Of a stretch of DNA of 64,000 bases, positions 53,792 to 61,705 are shown one piece after another. The translations under genes and the position numbers were made by a program. Source of the DNA: Roseovarius sp. S88 (GTDB lineage: Bacteria > Pseudomonadota > Alphaproteobacteria > Rhodobacterales > Rhodobacteraceae). The DNA lies in assembly GCF_037023735.1 (NCBI RefSeq), contig NZ_CP146069.1:2831501-2895500 (forward strand), written 5' to 3'. Every line of letters starts with the position of its first letter. Position 1 is the first letter of the stretch. The notes under the pieces are model-generated. The model ran no database searches. It saw only the letters and a program-made list of their open reading frames with translations, and had not been told where the DNA came from.

Positions 53792-54427
53792 CTAGACCTG
53801 TTTGACCCGCGCCGCCAGTCTGAGCGCGTGACTTGGGTCTTGCGCCACCACTGGCATGACCGGATCATAACTGGCCCGGATGACAGCCCCGATATCGGGC
53901 CGCAGGATCACCTTGCCCTCCGGCGCCTGCGCCAGAGGAGAGCGCCCTACAAATGCGGTGTCTGACCAAAGCACAATGGTCTGCACCACCTGCGCCAAAG
54001 CCAAAGTGTCTGCGGGAACCTTGCTAAGCTCTCCATCCATGCGCAGAAACACAAAACTGGCCTTGATCGCGCCGGACTCATCAAAGCGGAAAATTCGATA
54101 TTGATTTGCCCCTGCCGCCTTCAGACGCTCCACCAACGGCCCCAAGTCTGGCACCATCCGATCCAGATCAGGCACCTCGGTCAGCTCATCCCAGTCCCGA
54201 AAGAAAAAGAACATCAGGTTGACGCCAAGCTCAGGGTCCGTCTCAGCCATGCTATGCCCGGCCATCAATACCACGGCCTCTACGGCTCCTTTAACAATCT
54301 CCAGCGTGCGGTCATCCGTGCCAAAAACAACCGGCACCAAAGGCCGCCCCCAGCGCGCAAAGAGGTAGGTGCCATCAGCACGGGTAAACAGCGCCTCAAC
54401 GCCTTCATGTGAAATCAGGTCAGCCAT
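53792..54427 (-). CDS. Conserved hypothetical protein between ruvB and ybgC
   Basis: A 211-residue soluble protein without signal or membrane segments. I do not recognise its family. It starts MADLISHEGVEALFTRADGTYLFARWGRP, shows a helix-rich core with an aromatic stretch (LGVNLMFFFFRDWDELTEVPDLDRMVPDLGPLVERLKAAG), and ends with ILRPDIGAVIRASYDPVMPVV. It stands between ruvB and ybgC with a nine-base gap to ybgC, so it is part of the same transcript. Its place in a core cluster suggests a conserved housekeeping role in this lineage. Confidence 0.75.
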   Translation of the reverse strand: MADLISHEGVEALFTRADGTYLFARWGRPLVPVVFGTDDRTLEIVKGAVEAVVLMAGHSMAETDPELGVNLMFFFFRDWDELTEVPDLDRMVPDLGPLVERLKAAGANQYRIFRFDESGAIKASFVFLRMDGELSKVPADTLALAQVVQTIVLWSDTAFVGRSPLAQAPEGKVILRPDIGAVIRASYDPVMPVVAQDPSHALRLAARVKQV

Positions 54428-54489
54428 ATCCTGCAGGTATCAGAGCTTGTCAGAGGTGCAAGAGCCCAAGTCTTTTCTTCTTGCCAAAA

Positions 54490-54513
54490 ATATCCTCGCC
54501 GAAGGCATCATTT
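54490..54513. repeat. REP-like hairpin after ruvB
   Basis: On the reverse strand GCCTTCGGCGAGGATATTTTTGG: a GCC-TTC-GGC mini-hairpin followed by GAGGATATTTTT, overlapping the end of ruvB. The same pattern follows ctaE (10657-10699). It may be a transcription terminator or a 3'-end stabiliser for the ruvCAB message. Confidence 0.45.
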
Positions 54514-55536
54514 ACCAAACAAATCGCTCTGCCCCGGGGCTTTGGGCACGTCCAGCCCCAAATGCCGCCACCCCATAGGCGCCAACATCCTCCCCCGCGG
54601 CGTGCGCTGTATCAGCGCCTGCTGCAACAAAAACGGCTCAATCACCTCTTCGAGCGCATCGCGGCTTTCCGAAAGGGCCGCGCTCAAGGTCTCAATCCCC
54701 ACTGGCCCGCCCTGATACCCTTCGGCAATGAGGCGCAGATACCGCCGGTCTGCCCCGTCTAGCCCAAGGCCATCCACGCCCAGCCGGGTGAGCGCATTAT
54801 CGGCCAGCGCCTGCGTGATCTGCCCGTCGCTTTCCACCACAGCGAAATCAGCCACCCGGCGCAACAGCCGCCCGGCAATGCGCGGCGTGCCTCGCGAGCG
54901 GCGTGCAATCTCGCGCGCGCCTGCTTCATCCGCAGGCGTGCCCATGCGCACCGCGTTGCGCGTTACGATCTGATGCAGCTCATCCTCAGAATAAAACTGC
55001 AGCCGGGTTGGAATGCCGAACCGATCCCGCAAAGGCGTGGTCAGAAGCCCCAAGCGCGTCGTGGCCCCCACCAGTGTGAAGGGCTGCAATTCAATCCGCA
55101 CTGTCCGTGCCGCAGGCCCTTCGCCGATCACCAGATCAAGCTCAAAATCCTCCAACGCAGGATATAGCACCTCTTCCACGGCCGGATTAAGTCGATGAAT
55201 TTCATCAATGAAAAGCACATCATTGCGCTCGAGATTGGTCAGAATGGCCGCCAGATCCCCCGCCTTTGCCAGAACCGGCCCCGATGTCATGCGAAATCCC
55301 ACGCCCAACTCACGCGCCATGATCTGCGCGAGCGTCGTCTTGCCCAAACCCGGTGGACCATGAAAGAGCGTGTGATCCATCGCCTCACCGCGTTGCCGAG
55401 CGGATTGGATGAACACGCTGAGATTGGCCCGCGCCTCTTCTTGCCCGATAAAATCAGACAGCATCTGGGGTCGCAAAGCGCGGTCGGTATCCTCTGGCAA
55501 GGGATCAGGGCGCAAGGTTGGATCAGGGTCGCTCAT
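54508..55536 (-). CDS. ruvB: Holliday junction branch migration helicase RuvB
   Basis: Motor of the RuvAB branch-migration complex. The 342 residues carry Walker [16 protein letters not shown] (near 63), Walker [24 protein letters not shown], sensor-1 [19 protein letters not shown], the arginine finger region [18 protein letters not shown] and the C-terminal winged helix with [21 protein letters not shown]. It follows ruvA after about 73 bases, in the common order ruvC-ruvA-ruvB. Confidence 0.97.
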   Translation of the reverse strand: MSDPDPTLRPDPLPEDTDRALRPQMLSDFIGQEEARANLSVFIQSARQRGEAMDHTLFHGPPGLGKTTLAQIMARELGVGFRMTSGPVLAKAGDLAAILTNLERNDVLFIDEIHRLNPAVEEVLYPALEDFELDLVIGEGPAARTVRIELQPFTLVGATTRLGLLTTPLRDRFGIPTRLQFYSEDELHQIVTRNAVRMGTPADEAGAREIARRSRGTPRIAGRLLRRVADFAVVESDGQITQALADNALTRLGVDGLGLDGADRRYLRLIAEGYQGGPVGIETLSAALSESRDALEEVIEPFLLQQALIQRTPRGRMLAPMGWRHLGLDVPKAPGQSDLFGK

Positions 55537-55609
55537 ATTCAGTGATCCTCAAACCCTGTCGCGCTTTCGACGCGAAGAAGACCGTGAGGTCTGATGAACG
55601 TCACCTCTC

Positions 55610-56281
55610 TCATGACTTCGGCGCCAAAAGCTTCAACGCCGCCCGGATAAGCGCCGGTGTTTCGCTCTCGCCGTTACCAGCCGCCTGCGCGACCGCGGCC
55701 GCCGCGTCCCCCGGTGCATACCCAAGGTTGGTCAAGGCCGAGAGCGCCTCGGCCTGCGCCGCCGAATTGCCCGCAGAAACGGTGACGGATGGCGCGATCT
55801 CGGCCTCAATGACCGCATCCGTATCCGCTTCAGGCGTGGGGCCCGCACTTACAGCATGTGTTGCGCCCATCGCCATCACCTCTGGGGCCTTGTCTTTTAG
55901 CTCATGCACCACACGCTGCGCCGTCTTGGGGCCAATCCCCTTGGCCGCCTTAATGGACCCCGCATCGCCCAGCGCGATGGCGCGGCCTACGCCTTCAGGT
56001 CCCAGAGTGCCAAGAATGGCCATAGAAGCCTTGGCCCCCACGCCCTGTACACTCATCAAAAGCCGGTGCCACTCTTTCTCGGCCAGCGTGGTAAAGCCAA
56101 ACAGTTGCAACAGGTCTTCGCGCACCAGAAGATCGGTGTAAACCGCTGCATGCTCCCCAATGCCGGGCAACGCCGCCAATGTCCGGTCTGAGCAATACAC
56201 AAGATATCCCACCCCACCCACATCAATCAGCACGTGATCAGCAGCACGATAATCTATCCTTCCGGCCAGCCGCCCGATCAT
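55610..56281 (-). CDS. ruvA: Holliday junction-binding protein RuvA
   Basis: Tetramer that recognises four-way junctions. The 223 residues start [12 protein letters not shown], the canonical RuvA beginning. The OB-fold (1-62) includes [17 protein letters not shown], and two helix-hairpin-helix motifs follow ([15 protein letters not shown] and [18 protein letters not shown]). A variable linker leads to the C-terminal RuvB-binding domain ([23 protein letters not shown]). The ATG overlaps the ruvC stop by four bases, which excludes the longer start. Confidence 0.96.
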   Translation of the reverse strand: MIGRLAGRIDYRAADHVLIDVGGVGYLVYCSDRTLAALPGIGEHAAVYTDLLVREDLLQLFGFTTLAEKEWHRLLMSVQGVGAKASMAILGTLGPEGVGRAIALGDAGSIKAAKGIGPKTAQRVVHELKDKAPEVMAMGATHAVSAGPTPEADTDAVIEAEIAPSVTVSAGNSAAQAEALSALTNLGYAPGDAAAAVAQAAGNGESETPALIRAALKLLAPKS

Positions 56282-56772
56282 GCGCGTTGCCTCATTGTGA
56301 GAACCGGAGACGCCCCATGATGCGCATGGCAAATCGCAATCGCCAGCGCATCCGCAGCATCAGGCCCCGCCAGATCAGCACCCGGCAACTGAACCCGCAC
56401 CATATGCGCCACCTGATCTTTGGCGGCATGGCCCACGCCCACAACGGTCTTTTTCACCGTGTTGGGCGCATATTCTCCAACCGTTAGGCCAAACTGCGCT
56501 GGCACCAGCATGGCAATGCCCCGCGCCTGACCCAGTTTGAGCGTGCCCGCCCCATCCTTGTTCACAAATGTCTGCTCCACAGCGGCTGTTTGCGGTGCGT
56601 AAGCCGAAAAAATCGCGCTGAGTTGTTCATGCAAAGACAAAAGACGCTCGGACAAACTAACGTTCAGCGTCTTACACACGCCATTGGCCACGTGGCTGAT
56701 CCGGCTGCCCTCTGTGTCGATCACGCCCCAGCCCAGATTGCGCAACCCGGGATCAATGCCGATGACCCTCAT
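56278..56772 (-). CDS. ruvC: Holliday junction resolvase RuvC
   Basis: Endonuclease that cuts four-way junctions. The 164 residues begin [19 protein letters not shown] and hold the four catalytic acids: D in IGIDPG, E in AAVEQTF, and two D's in [16 protein letters not shown]. The ATG at 56772 with GGGCAGAGAA upstream is preferred; in-frame upstream codons would add unrelated residues. First gene of the ruvCAB-tol run, divergent from the DUF1127 gene. Confidence 0.96.
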   Translation of the reverse strand: MRVIGIDPGLRNLGWGVIDTEGSRISHVANGVCKTLNVSLSERLLSLHEQLSAIFSAYAPQTAAVEQTFVNKDGAGTLKLGQARGIAMLVPAQFGLTVGEYAPNTVKKTVVGVGHAAKDQVAHMVRVQLPGADLAGPDAADALAIAICHAHHGASPVLTMRQRA

Positions 56773-57074
56773 TTCTCTGCCCGTTCTTGTTGTTTGTTCT
56801 GCGTTAGCACGAAACGGGAACAAAGACCAAGTGGTATTGCAATACACGCCACCGCAGACTTCGAGCACCAAGCCATGCGCCGCCCGCAAAACCACGCATT
56901 GAGAAAATCAGAATTTTACTAAAATATTGTTTTATTCCAAAAAGTTATCCATGTTTTACCTATGCGTTTCGTGCATATTGACTATGCAAAAACCACCCCT
57001 TGTTAGGATCTGAATCCGGGACTATTTCGCCGTGATCACAACGCATCATGCGTCTCAACAAAAGGACCATAACA
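56773..57074. other. Intergenic region ruvC/DUF1127 (302 bases)
   Basis: No gene seen. An A/T-rich block at about 56905-56950 probably contains the leftward ruvC promoter. A possible rightward promoter lies at 56978-57006 (separate entry). Confidence 0.5.
56978..57006 (+). promoter_or_regulatory. Candidate sigma70-type promoter for the DUF1127 gene
   Basis: TTGACT at 56978-56983 and TGTTAG at 57001-57006 with a 17-base spacer, about 70 bases before the DUF1127 ATG. The -35 box is good and the -10 box is weak. Prediction by eye only. Confidence 0.4.
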
Positions 57075-57269
57075 ATGGCTGTCATCGACACAACCACCGT
57101 GGCCGGCGGCAAAGGCAATGCCCTTAGCCGTACGGTTCATAATATCATCGCGCAATTTAATGCGTGGAATGACGCTCGGATCACACGCAACGCGCTCGCG
57201 CGCTTGTCAGATCGCGAATTGGAGGATATCGGACTTACTCGCGCAGAGATCGATACGATCGCCGGTTAA
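57075..57269 (+). CDS. Small DUF1127 protein
   Basis: A 64-residue protein with the C-terminal DUF1127 motif (WNDARITRNALARLSDRELEDIGLTRAEIDTI), an arginine-rich short helix pair found in many small alphaproteobacterial proteins. Members in Agrobacterium and Rhodobacter influence RNA turnover and phosphate or stress responses; whether this one does is unknown. The ATG at 57075 has AAAGGACC upstream and gives the shorter protein MAVIDTTTVAGG. A strong terminator follows, so it is transcribed alone. Confidence 0.88.
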   Translation: MAVIDTTTVAGGKGNALSRTVHNIIAQFNAWNDARITRNALARLSDRELEDIGLTRAEIDTIAG

Positions 57270-57320
57270 GCCCTTTCTTTTAAGCATGTCTGCCATAGAA
57301 CATGCTTTCCAGATAATAAG

Positions 57321-57358
57321 AAGCCCTGCACGCGGACCAACGTGCAGGGCTTTTCTTT
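57321..57358 (+). terminator. Rho-independent terminator after the DUF1127 gene
   Basis: AAGCCCTGCACG-CGGACCAA-CGTGCAGGGCTT followed by TTC TTT: a perfect 12-bp stem, 50 bases beyond the stop. Confidence 0.92.
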
Positions 57359-57405
57359 GGCTTCAAGGAGCGACACAGTCGCGCTGGAGGGACCCTTGAA
57401 TTTCC

Positions 57406-57753
57406 TTAGTTGAACAAAACGTGCAGTTGTTTCGCGATTTCAAGAGTAACCGGATCACTCTGCATCGCGAAGGCGCCAGCTTGTTCAACAATCGTGCCTT
57501 GGTGCAGCGCATCAACGCGCTGATCATAAACTGTCGAGCCCAGATGGGCCATGATCATTCCCTTAAAGAGGAAGAAGCCAACCACCAAGAAGGCCAACCC
57601 GCGTACCGAAAATCCGGTGCGACGGCGCTTGGGGCGAAAAACAATCAGGCCTTCACGTGTAACACGCGCGGAATACCCGCCGGCCATACGCGCTTTCTTG
57701 CGGTCAATCTTCCGCACGCGCTCATCAAAACTTGCAAAACCATCAGCCGTCAT
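57406..57753 (-). CDS. Small membrane protein downstream of prmA
   Basis: A 115-residue protein with a basic N-terminal part (MTADGFASFDERVRKIDRKKARMAGGYSARVTREGLIVFRPKRRRTG), one membrane helix (VRGLAFLVVGFFLFKGMIMAHLG) and a short soluble tail. I do not recognise a named family. A longer start at 57864 (MSEKQRKNS) would overlap the prmA stop by eight bases, but the ATG at 57753 has a better ribosome-binding site (AAGGACG, five bases upstream) and is preferred. It lies on the same strand as prmA. Confidence 0.72.
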   Translation of the reverse strand: MTADGFASFDERVRKIDRKKARMAGGYSARVTREGLIVFRPKRRRTGFSVRGLAFLVVGFFLFKGMIMAHLGSTVYDQRVDALHQGTIVEQAGAFAMQSDPVTLEIAKQLHVLFN

Positions 57754-57856
57754 AACAACGTCCTTATATTCGTCCTTAAACCCTGACCTGACGCTAGGTA
57801 TGAATTGTGGCAGAAATGGGGCATGCGCCTTATTTGCGCTGTTTTTTCTTTGTTTT

Positions 57857-58732
57857 TCAGACACTTTTGCAGAGCATTAGTGACGACCAGTCACCAATAA
57901 CAAGGGTCTCGACAACACTGTTTCCGCAGGCGGTATAAACATCGGCGATCTCTTGCCGTTGCTCATTCAAGATCCCAGACAGAATCACAAGCCCACCCGG
58001 TGAAAGCGCCTGAGTGATTCTGTCGCAGAGCCCAATCAGCGGTCCTTTGAGAATATTTGCGAAAATCATATCAAACGGGGCTGTAGCCGCGATATCCACA
58101 TGATCCAGCCCCTCAGCCTCAAGGCATGTGACACGCCCGTCAAGTCCGTTGGCCGACACATTGGCCTGCGCTACATCCACTGCAACCTGGTCGATATCGC
58201 TGGCCAGAACACGCGCGTCCGGCCAAACCCGCGCCGCCGCCATAGCCAGAACGGCGGTGCCGCACCCCAGGTCCAAAACGCTTTTCGGCGCGACACCCCC
58301 CACAATCGCCGCCTCCAGCAATTTCAGGCACCCCTGCGTGGTCCCATGATGCCCCGTGCCAAAGGCCATCGACGCCTCGATCAACAGAGGCTCACACCCT
58401 TCGGGCACTTTATCTGCATCATGGCCGCCGTATACAAAGAACCGCCCCGCCTCGACCGGTGTCAGCTCTCGCTTGACCTTGGCCACCCAATCCACCTCAG
58501 GCAGCTCCGAGACGACAAAATCCTTCGCACCATGCAAAGCCGCCAAGAGCGCAAGCCCTGCGGCATCGGGTGCGCCCTGGAAGTATCCGCCCACTTCCCA
58601 AAGGCCTGAGCCGTCCTCAAGTTCAAAGACGCCAACCCCCGTCGGTTCCGGCGTAAGTGCTTCCATCGCCGCACCAAGAGCTTCGGCTTTGTCTATTCCG
58701 GCAAGCGTGGTGAGTGCGGTGAATGTCGGCAT
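57857..58732 (-). CDS. prmA: Ribosomal protein L11 methyltransferase PrmA
   Basis: SAM-dependent enzyme that trimethylates lysines and the N-terminus of ribosomal protein L11. The 291 residues have an N-terminal substrate-recognition domain and the methyltransferase core: FGTGHHGTTQGCLKLLEA (family signature), motif I VLDLGCGTAVLAMAAARVW (near 160), ASDIDQVAVDVAQANVSANG, and FDMIFANILKGPLIGLCDRI (the NxLxxPL-like loop). It starts about 24 bases after the MFS transporter gene. Confidence 0.95.
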   Translation of the reverse strand: MPTFTALTTLAGIDKAEALGAAMEALTPEPTGVGVFELEDGSGLWEVGGYFQGAPDAAGLALLAALHGAKDFVVSELPEVDWVAKVKRELTPVEAGRFFVYGGHDADKVPEGCEPLLIEASMAFGTGHHGTTQGCLKLLEAAIVGGVAPKSVLDLGCGTAVLAMAAARVWPDARVLASDIDQVAVDVAQANVSANGLDGRVTCLEAEGLDHVDIAATAPFDMIFANILKGPLIGLCDRITQALSPGGLVILSGILNEQRQEIADVYTACGNSVVETLVIGDWSSLMLCKSV

Positions 58733-58756
58733 GTCTGATGAACCCGTCTGAAGGAC

Positions 58757-59989
58757 TTACTCTGCCACCGCCGGAGCGCGGCGCGTCAGGATCGTCTCAT
58801 AGCCTGGTTCAGGGTGACGTGGAATGAGCAAAGCCAGAAGAAACGACACCGATGCCATGCAGGCCGCCAGCACAAACACCGCCGCCGGAGACACCAGCCA
58901 CAGATAGCCCAGAGCCGCAGGCAGAAATACCGCTGCAATGTGGTTGATGGTAAAGGCCACGGCGGCTGTGGGCGCGATATCTCCGGGATCGGCTATTTTC
59001 TGAAAATAGGTCTTCAGCGCCAGCGCCAGGGCAAAAAGCAAATGGTCCACCACGTAGAGCACCATGGCCAGCAAGACGCCCCAGCCAAAGAAGTAAAGCC
59101 CGCCATAGAGCAGAAAGACCAGCGCCAGACCGGCATATTCAAACAGCAACGTCGCGCGTTCGCCAAAGACATGCACAGCGCGTCCCATGAAGGGCGCAAA
59201 CACCATGTTGGCAACAAGGTTGATCATGTAAAGTGCTGTGACCTCATGCACCTCAAAGCCGAACTTTTCGACCATCATGAACCCGGCAAAGACGATAAAG
59301 ATCTGCCGCCGCGCGCCCGACATGAATTGCAGCGCATAATAAAGCCAATACCGGCGGCGCAGGATCATCTTTTTGACCTGCGGATTGGGGGCCTCGAACT
59401 GCGGGAAAGCCACCATGCAATAAACCGCAATCGCCACAGTCGCAGCACCCGCCAGCATGTAGACGGTGTTATAGCTTAGATCGAGCGTCTCCCAAGTGAG
59501 CACAATCAGGACATAAGCGACGAGTGTCGCGGCAGACCCCGCCGAAACCAGCCAGCCCAGCATCTGCGGCGCGCGGTGTTTGGGCAGCCATTGAAGCTGA
59601 AGCGACTGGTTCACCGTCTCGTAGTAATGAAATCCGATCGAGCTGAGCATCGTGATTGTAAGAATGCCGCCCATGGTGGGAAACCACGCGGTAATCGCTG
59701 TGGCCACGCCCAACAGAACCAAAGACACCAGAGCCAGCGTCTGTTCGCGCATGAATATGATGATGGCAATCACGCCAATGGCGAAGAACCCCGGGATTTC
59801 CCGCACCGTATGCAACCAGCCAATGTCGGAACCGTCAAAATCCGCGGCCTCAATGACAAAGTTGTTGATCAGCGCCATCCAGGTGGAAAACGCCAACGGC
59901 ATCGCCGCGGCCATCAAAAAGAGCAACACCACAGGCCGCCGCCATTTGGGCAACTGATGCGCGTCATCCAGGGGAAAGGTTTTGCTCAT
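58757..59989 (-). CDS. Major facilitator superfamily transporter
   Basis: A 410-residue transporter with about twelve membrane helices. The N-terminal half includes ALINNFVIEAADFDGSDIGWLHTVREIPGFFAIG and the loop FMREQTL; after helix six there is a charged central loop (EAPNPQVKKMILRRRYWLYYALQ). Helix 7 onward is typical (GARRQIFIVFAGFMMVEKFGF...). The substrate cannot be told. It precedes prmA by 24 bases and may share its transcript. Confidence 0.87.
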   Translation of the reverse strand: MSKTFPLDDAHQLPKWRRPVVLLFLMAAAMPLAFSTWMALINNFVIEAADFDGSDIGWLHTVREIPGFFAIGVIAIIIFMREQTLALVSLVLLGVATAITAWFPTMGGILTITMLSSIGFHYYETVNQSLQLQWLPKHRAPQMLGWLVSAGSAATLVAYVLIVLTWETLDLSYNTVYMLAGAATVAIAVYCMVAFPQFEAPNPQVKKMILRRRYWLYYALQFMSGARRQIFIVFAGFMMVEKFGFEVHEVTALYMINLVANMVFAPFMGRAVHVFGERATLLFEYAGLALVFLLYGGLYFFGWGVLLAMVLYVVDHLLFALALALKTYFQKIADPGDIAPTAAVAFTINHIAAVFLPAALGYLWLVSPAAVFVLAACMASVSFLLALLIPRHPEPGYETILTRRAPAVAE

Positions 59990-60158
59990 AAAAGAGCATT
60001 ACGTCCATTGCCCGGGTTTGGCCATGGGCCAGCATGCAGGGCGGATGTGCAAAAATCGCACAGGCCGCCCCAAAGCATAGCTACGCCCAAGCTTTTAGGA
60101 TTGATGTCGGCTTTGAGTCCTCTTTGACCGATGCTGCAAGCTGCACGAATGACGGCTT

Positions 60159-60977
60159 TCAATCCTTTGAGCGTTGTTTACTCGTGGCATCCGCGAGTGC
60201 ATCGGATACACGCTCATTGACCAATTCTGGAAGTTCCCACAAGGGAAATCCACCGGCTCCCGGTATTGAAATGCGCTTTGCGTTTGGAATGAGTTCTTCC
60301 ATGGCATCTGCGGCCAGCACGAAGTCTTTTACGTCATGCTCGCCGTTGATCAGGATTGTCGGCACTTGCAATTGCCGCAGCTTGTCTTCAACTGAGTCCA
60401 ATGGCTTTGAAGCAAGGTCTTTTTCCAGCCACGGACCACCCTTGAAATCCTCGATAATTCGCCGTTGTTCCGCAGCGCGGAACCTCTCTGGATCAGAACG
60501 CATGAGATCAAACCACGGCCCTTTCTCCCACCACAAATCCCGCGCTTCCATCATGCCTTGTTCTTTGGCAGTTGCGGCAACGTCCGAGAGCAGGTTTGAC
60601 ACTGAAGGCAACGCGCGACCGGGAAAAACTGGTGATTCAAGCACCAGCGCAGAAAACAGATCGAATTCATCACAAGCTGCAATAAGCCCGGCTGAAGCAC
60701 CAAGATGAGTCCCCCAAAACGTTGCGTTTTTCACTCCGGTCGAGGCCATGCATTCTCGGATATGCTCCGAAAATTCCTTTAGGCCATAGGGCGCAGGAAT
60801 GGAGGAAGAAACGCCGTGACCTGGCAAGTCGATCAGCAGTATTCGGTATGTTTCCTGAAAATACCTGACTTGCACATCAAACAACCGATGGTCTTGTGAA
60901 ACTCCATGGACCAGCACCATCCAGTCTGCGGCTGGGCCAGCGGTGTCCAATACAATACAGCTGTCAGTCTGTGTCAT
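60159..60977 (-). CDS. Alpha/beta-hydrolase-fold protein lacking catalytic residues
   Basis: The 272 residues follow the alpha/beta-hydrolase pattern: oxyanion WMVLVHGVSQDHRLF (HG near 24), LLIDLPGHGVSSSIPAPYGL, the nucleophile-elbow region ATFWGTHLGASAG (near 86-97), the acid GEHDVKDF (D215), and PGAGGFPLWELPELV near 240. At the elbow the aligned nucleophile is His91 (G-T-H-L-G), and the catalytic histidine position reads GAGG instead of GAGH; no other histidine follows. It may be catalytically dead or use another chemistry. It is divergent from an HxlR regulator, which probably controls it. Confidence 0.85.
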   Translation of the reverse strand: MTQTDSCIVLDTAGPAADWMVLVHGVSQDHRLFDVQVRYFQETYRILLIDLPGHGVSSSIPAPYGLKEFSEHIRECMASTGVKNATFWGTHLGASAGLIAACDEFDLFSALVLESPVFPGRALPSVSNLLSDVAATAKEQGMMEARDLWWEKGPWFDLMRSDPERFRAAEQRRIIEDFKGGPWLEKDLASKPLDSVEDKLRQLQVPTILINGEHDVKDFVLAADAMEELIPNAKRISIPGAGGFPLWELPELVNERVSDALADATSKQRSKD

Positions 60978-61049
60978 CTTACACTCTTAGCGCTATGATT
61001 TTGATAGCGGTGGCACACGGAATGAAATTGCGCTACTATTTTCGAAGCG

Positions 61050-61388
61050 ATGACTGACTCTTCCTTTCCACGCCCCGGACAGCCTGTCCGAGGTTCACAA
61101 AGCGGCGCGCCGTTGATGGCGCTTTTGGACCTCCTAGGGCGCCGTTGGTGTCTTGGTATAATTTGGCAAGTAAGTGAAAATGGACCGCTGACCTTTAGGG
61201 CCCTCGAAGCTAAATGCGGTGGCGTATCACCAAGTGTACTCAACACCCGTTTGAGGGAACTTCGAGAGGCTGGGCTAGTCCAGGTCGGTGACGATGGATA
61301 CGAGGCGACCAACCAGTGTTTGGAGTTGTTCGCTCTCATCGAGCCTATGCGTAACTGGTCTCACGCTTGGGCGAGGAAGTTGCCCTAG
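61050..61388 (+). CDS. HxlR-family transcriptional regulator
   Basis: A 112-residue winged-helix regulator of the HxlR group. The signature GAPLMALLDLLGRRWCLGIIWQVSENGPLTFRALEAKCGGVSPSVLNTRLRELREAGLV spans about residues 23-80, with the wing and final helix after it. The cysteines at WCLG and KCGG could sense oxidants or electrophiles, as some HxlR proteins do. Its start is 72 bases from that of the divergent alpha/beta-hydrolase-fold gene, a common regulator-target layout. Confidence 0.92.
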   Translation: MTDSSFPRPGQPVRGSQSGAPLMALLDLLGRRWCLGIIWQVSENGPLTFRALEAKCGGVSPSVLNTRLRELREAGLVQVGDDGYEATNQCLELFALIEPMRNWSHAWARKLP

Positions 61389-61705
61389 AACAACTAATCG
61401 CAGTGTCTGGATGAACAATCAAAGCCGCCATAGGAGCAGCCGCTGCGAATTGGCGTTTTGTCCGCCTAGCTACCACCTCAACGACACCACTCCCAAACGC
61501 AAACCCGCTCTGTTCAACCTGATGCTCAGGACATCCCGAACAACCATCCCGGCAAGTCCTTGACCAACAGGAAACCCGCCGTGCGCTTTCTTAATCCCGG
61601 CCCGCTACCGACGCCGCACCGACGTGATACCGACGCAGTACCGACGTGTTACAGACGTCGGATTCCCCTCAAAATAAGGGCGTTAACCTTTTCAGGCCAA
61701 ATCGC
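61389..61705. other. Intergenic region between the HxlR gene and priA (317 bases)
   Basis: I see no gene. The proximal 200 bases show no recognisable structure. The distal part carries five 11-bp repeats (61606-61660, listed separately), followed by a short A-rich stretch before the priA stop. Confidence 0.6.
61606..61660. repeat. Five tandem 11-bp repeats
   Basis: Five consecutive 11-base units: TACCGACGCCG, CACCGACGTGA, TACCGACGCAG, TACCGACGTGT, TACAGACGTCG. The core ACCGACG is strictly phased at 11 bases, about one helical turn, so the cores all face the same side of the DNA. Between convergent genes; could be a protein-binding array. No known element recognised. Confidence 0.85.

Noticed and set aside
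60690..60720. GASAG (residues 93-97) as a normal GxSxG nucleophile elbow
   Set aside because: It is four residues out of register with the strand-turn-helix pattern, and the catalytic histidine is missing anyway.
61606..61660. CRISPR array
   Set aside because: The 11-bp units have no unique spacers and no cas genes are nearby; it is a simple tandem array.
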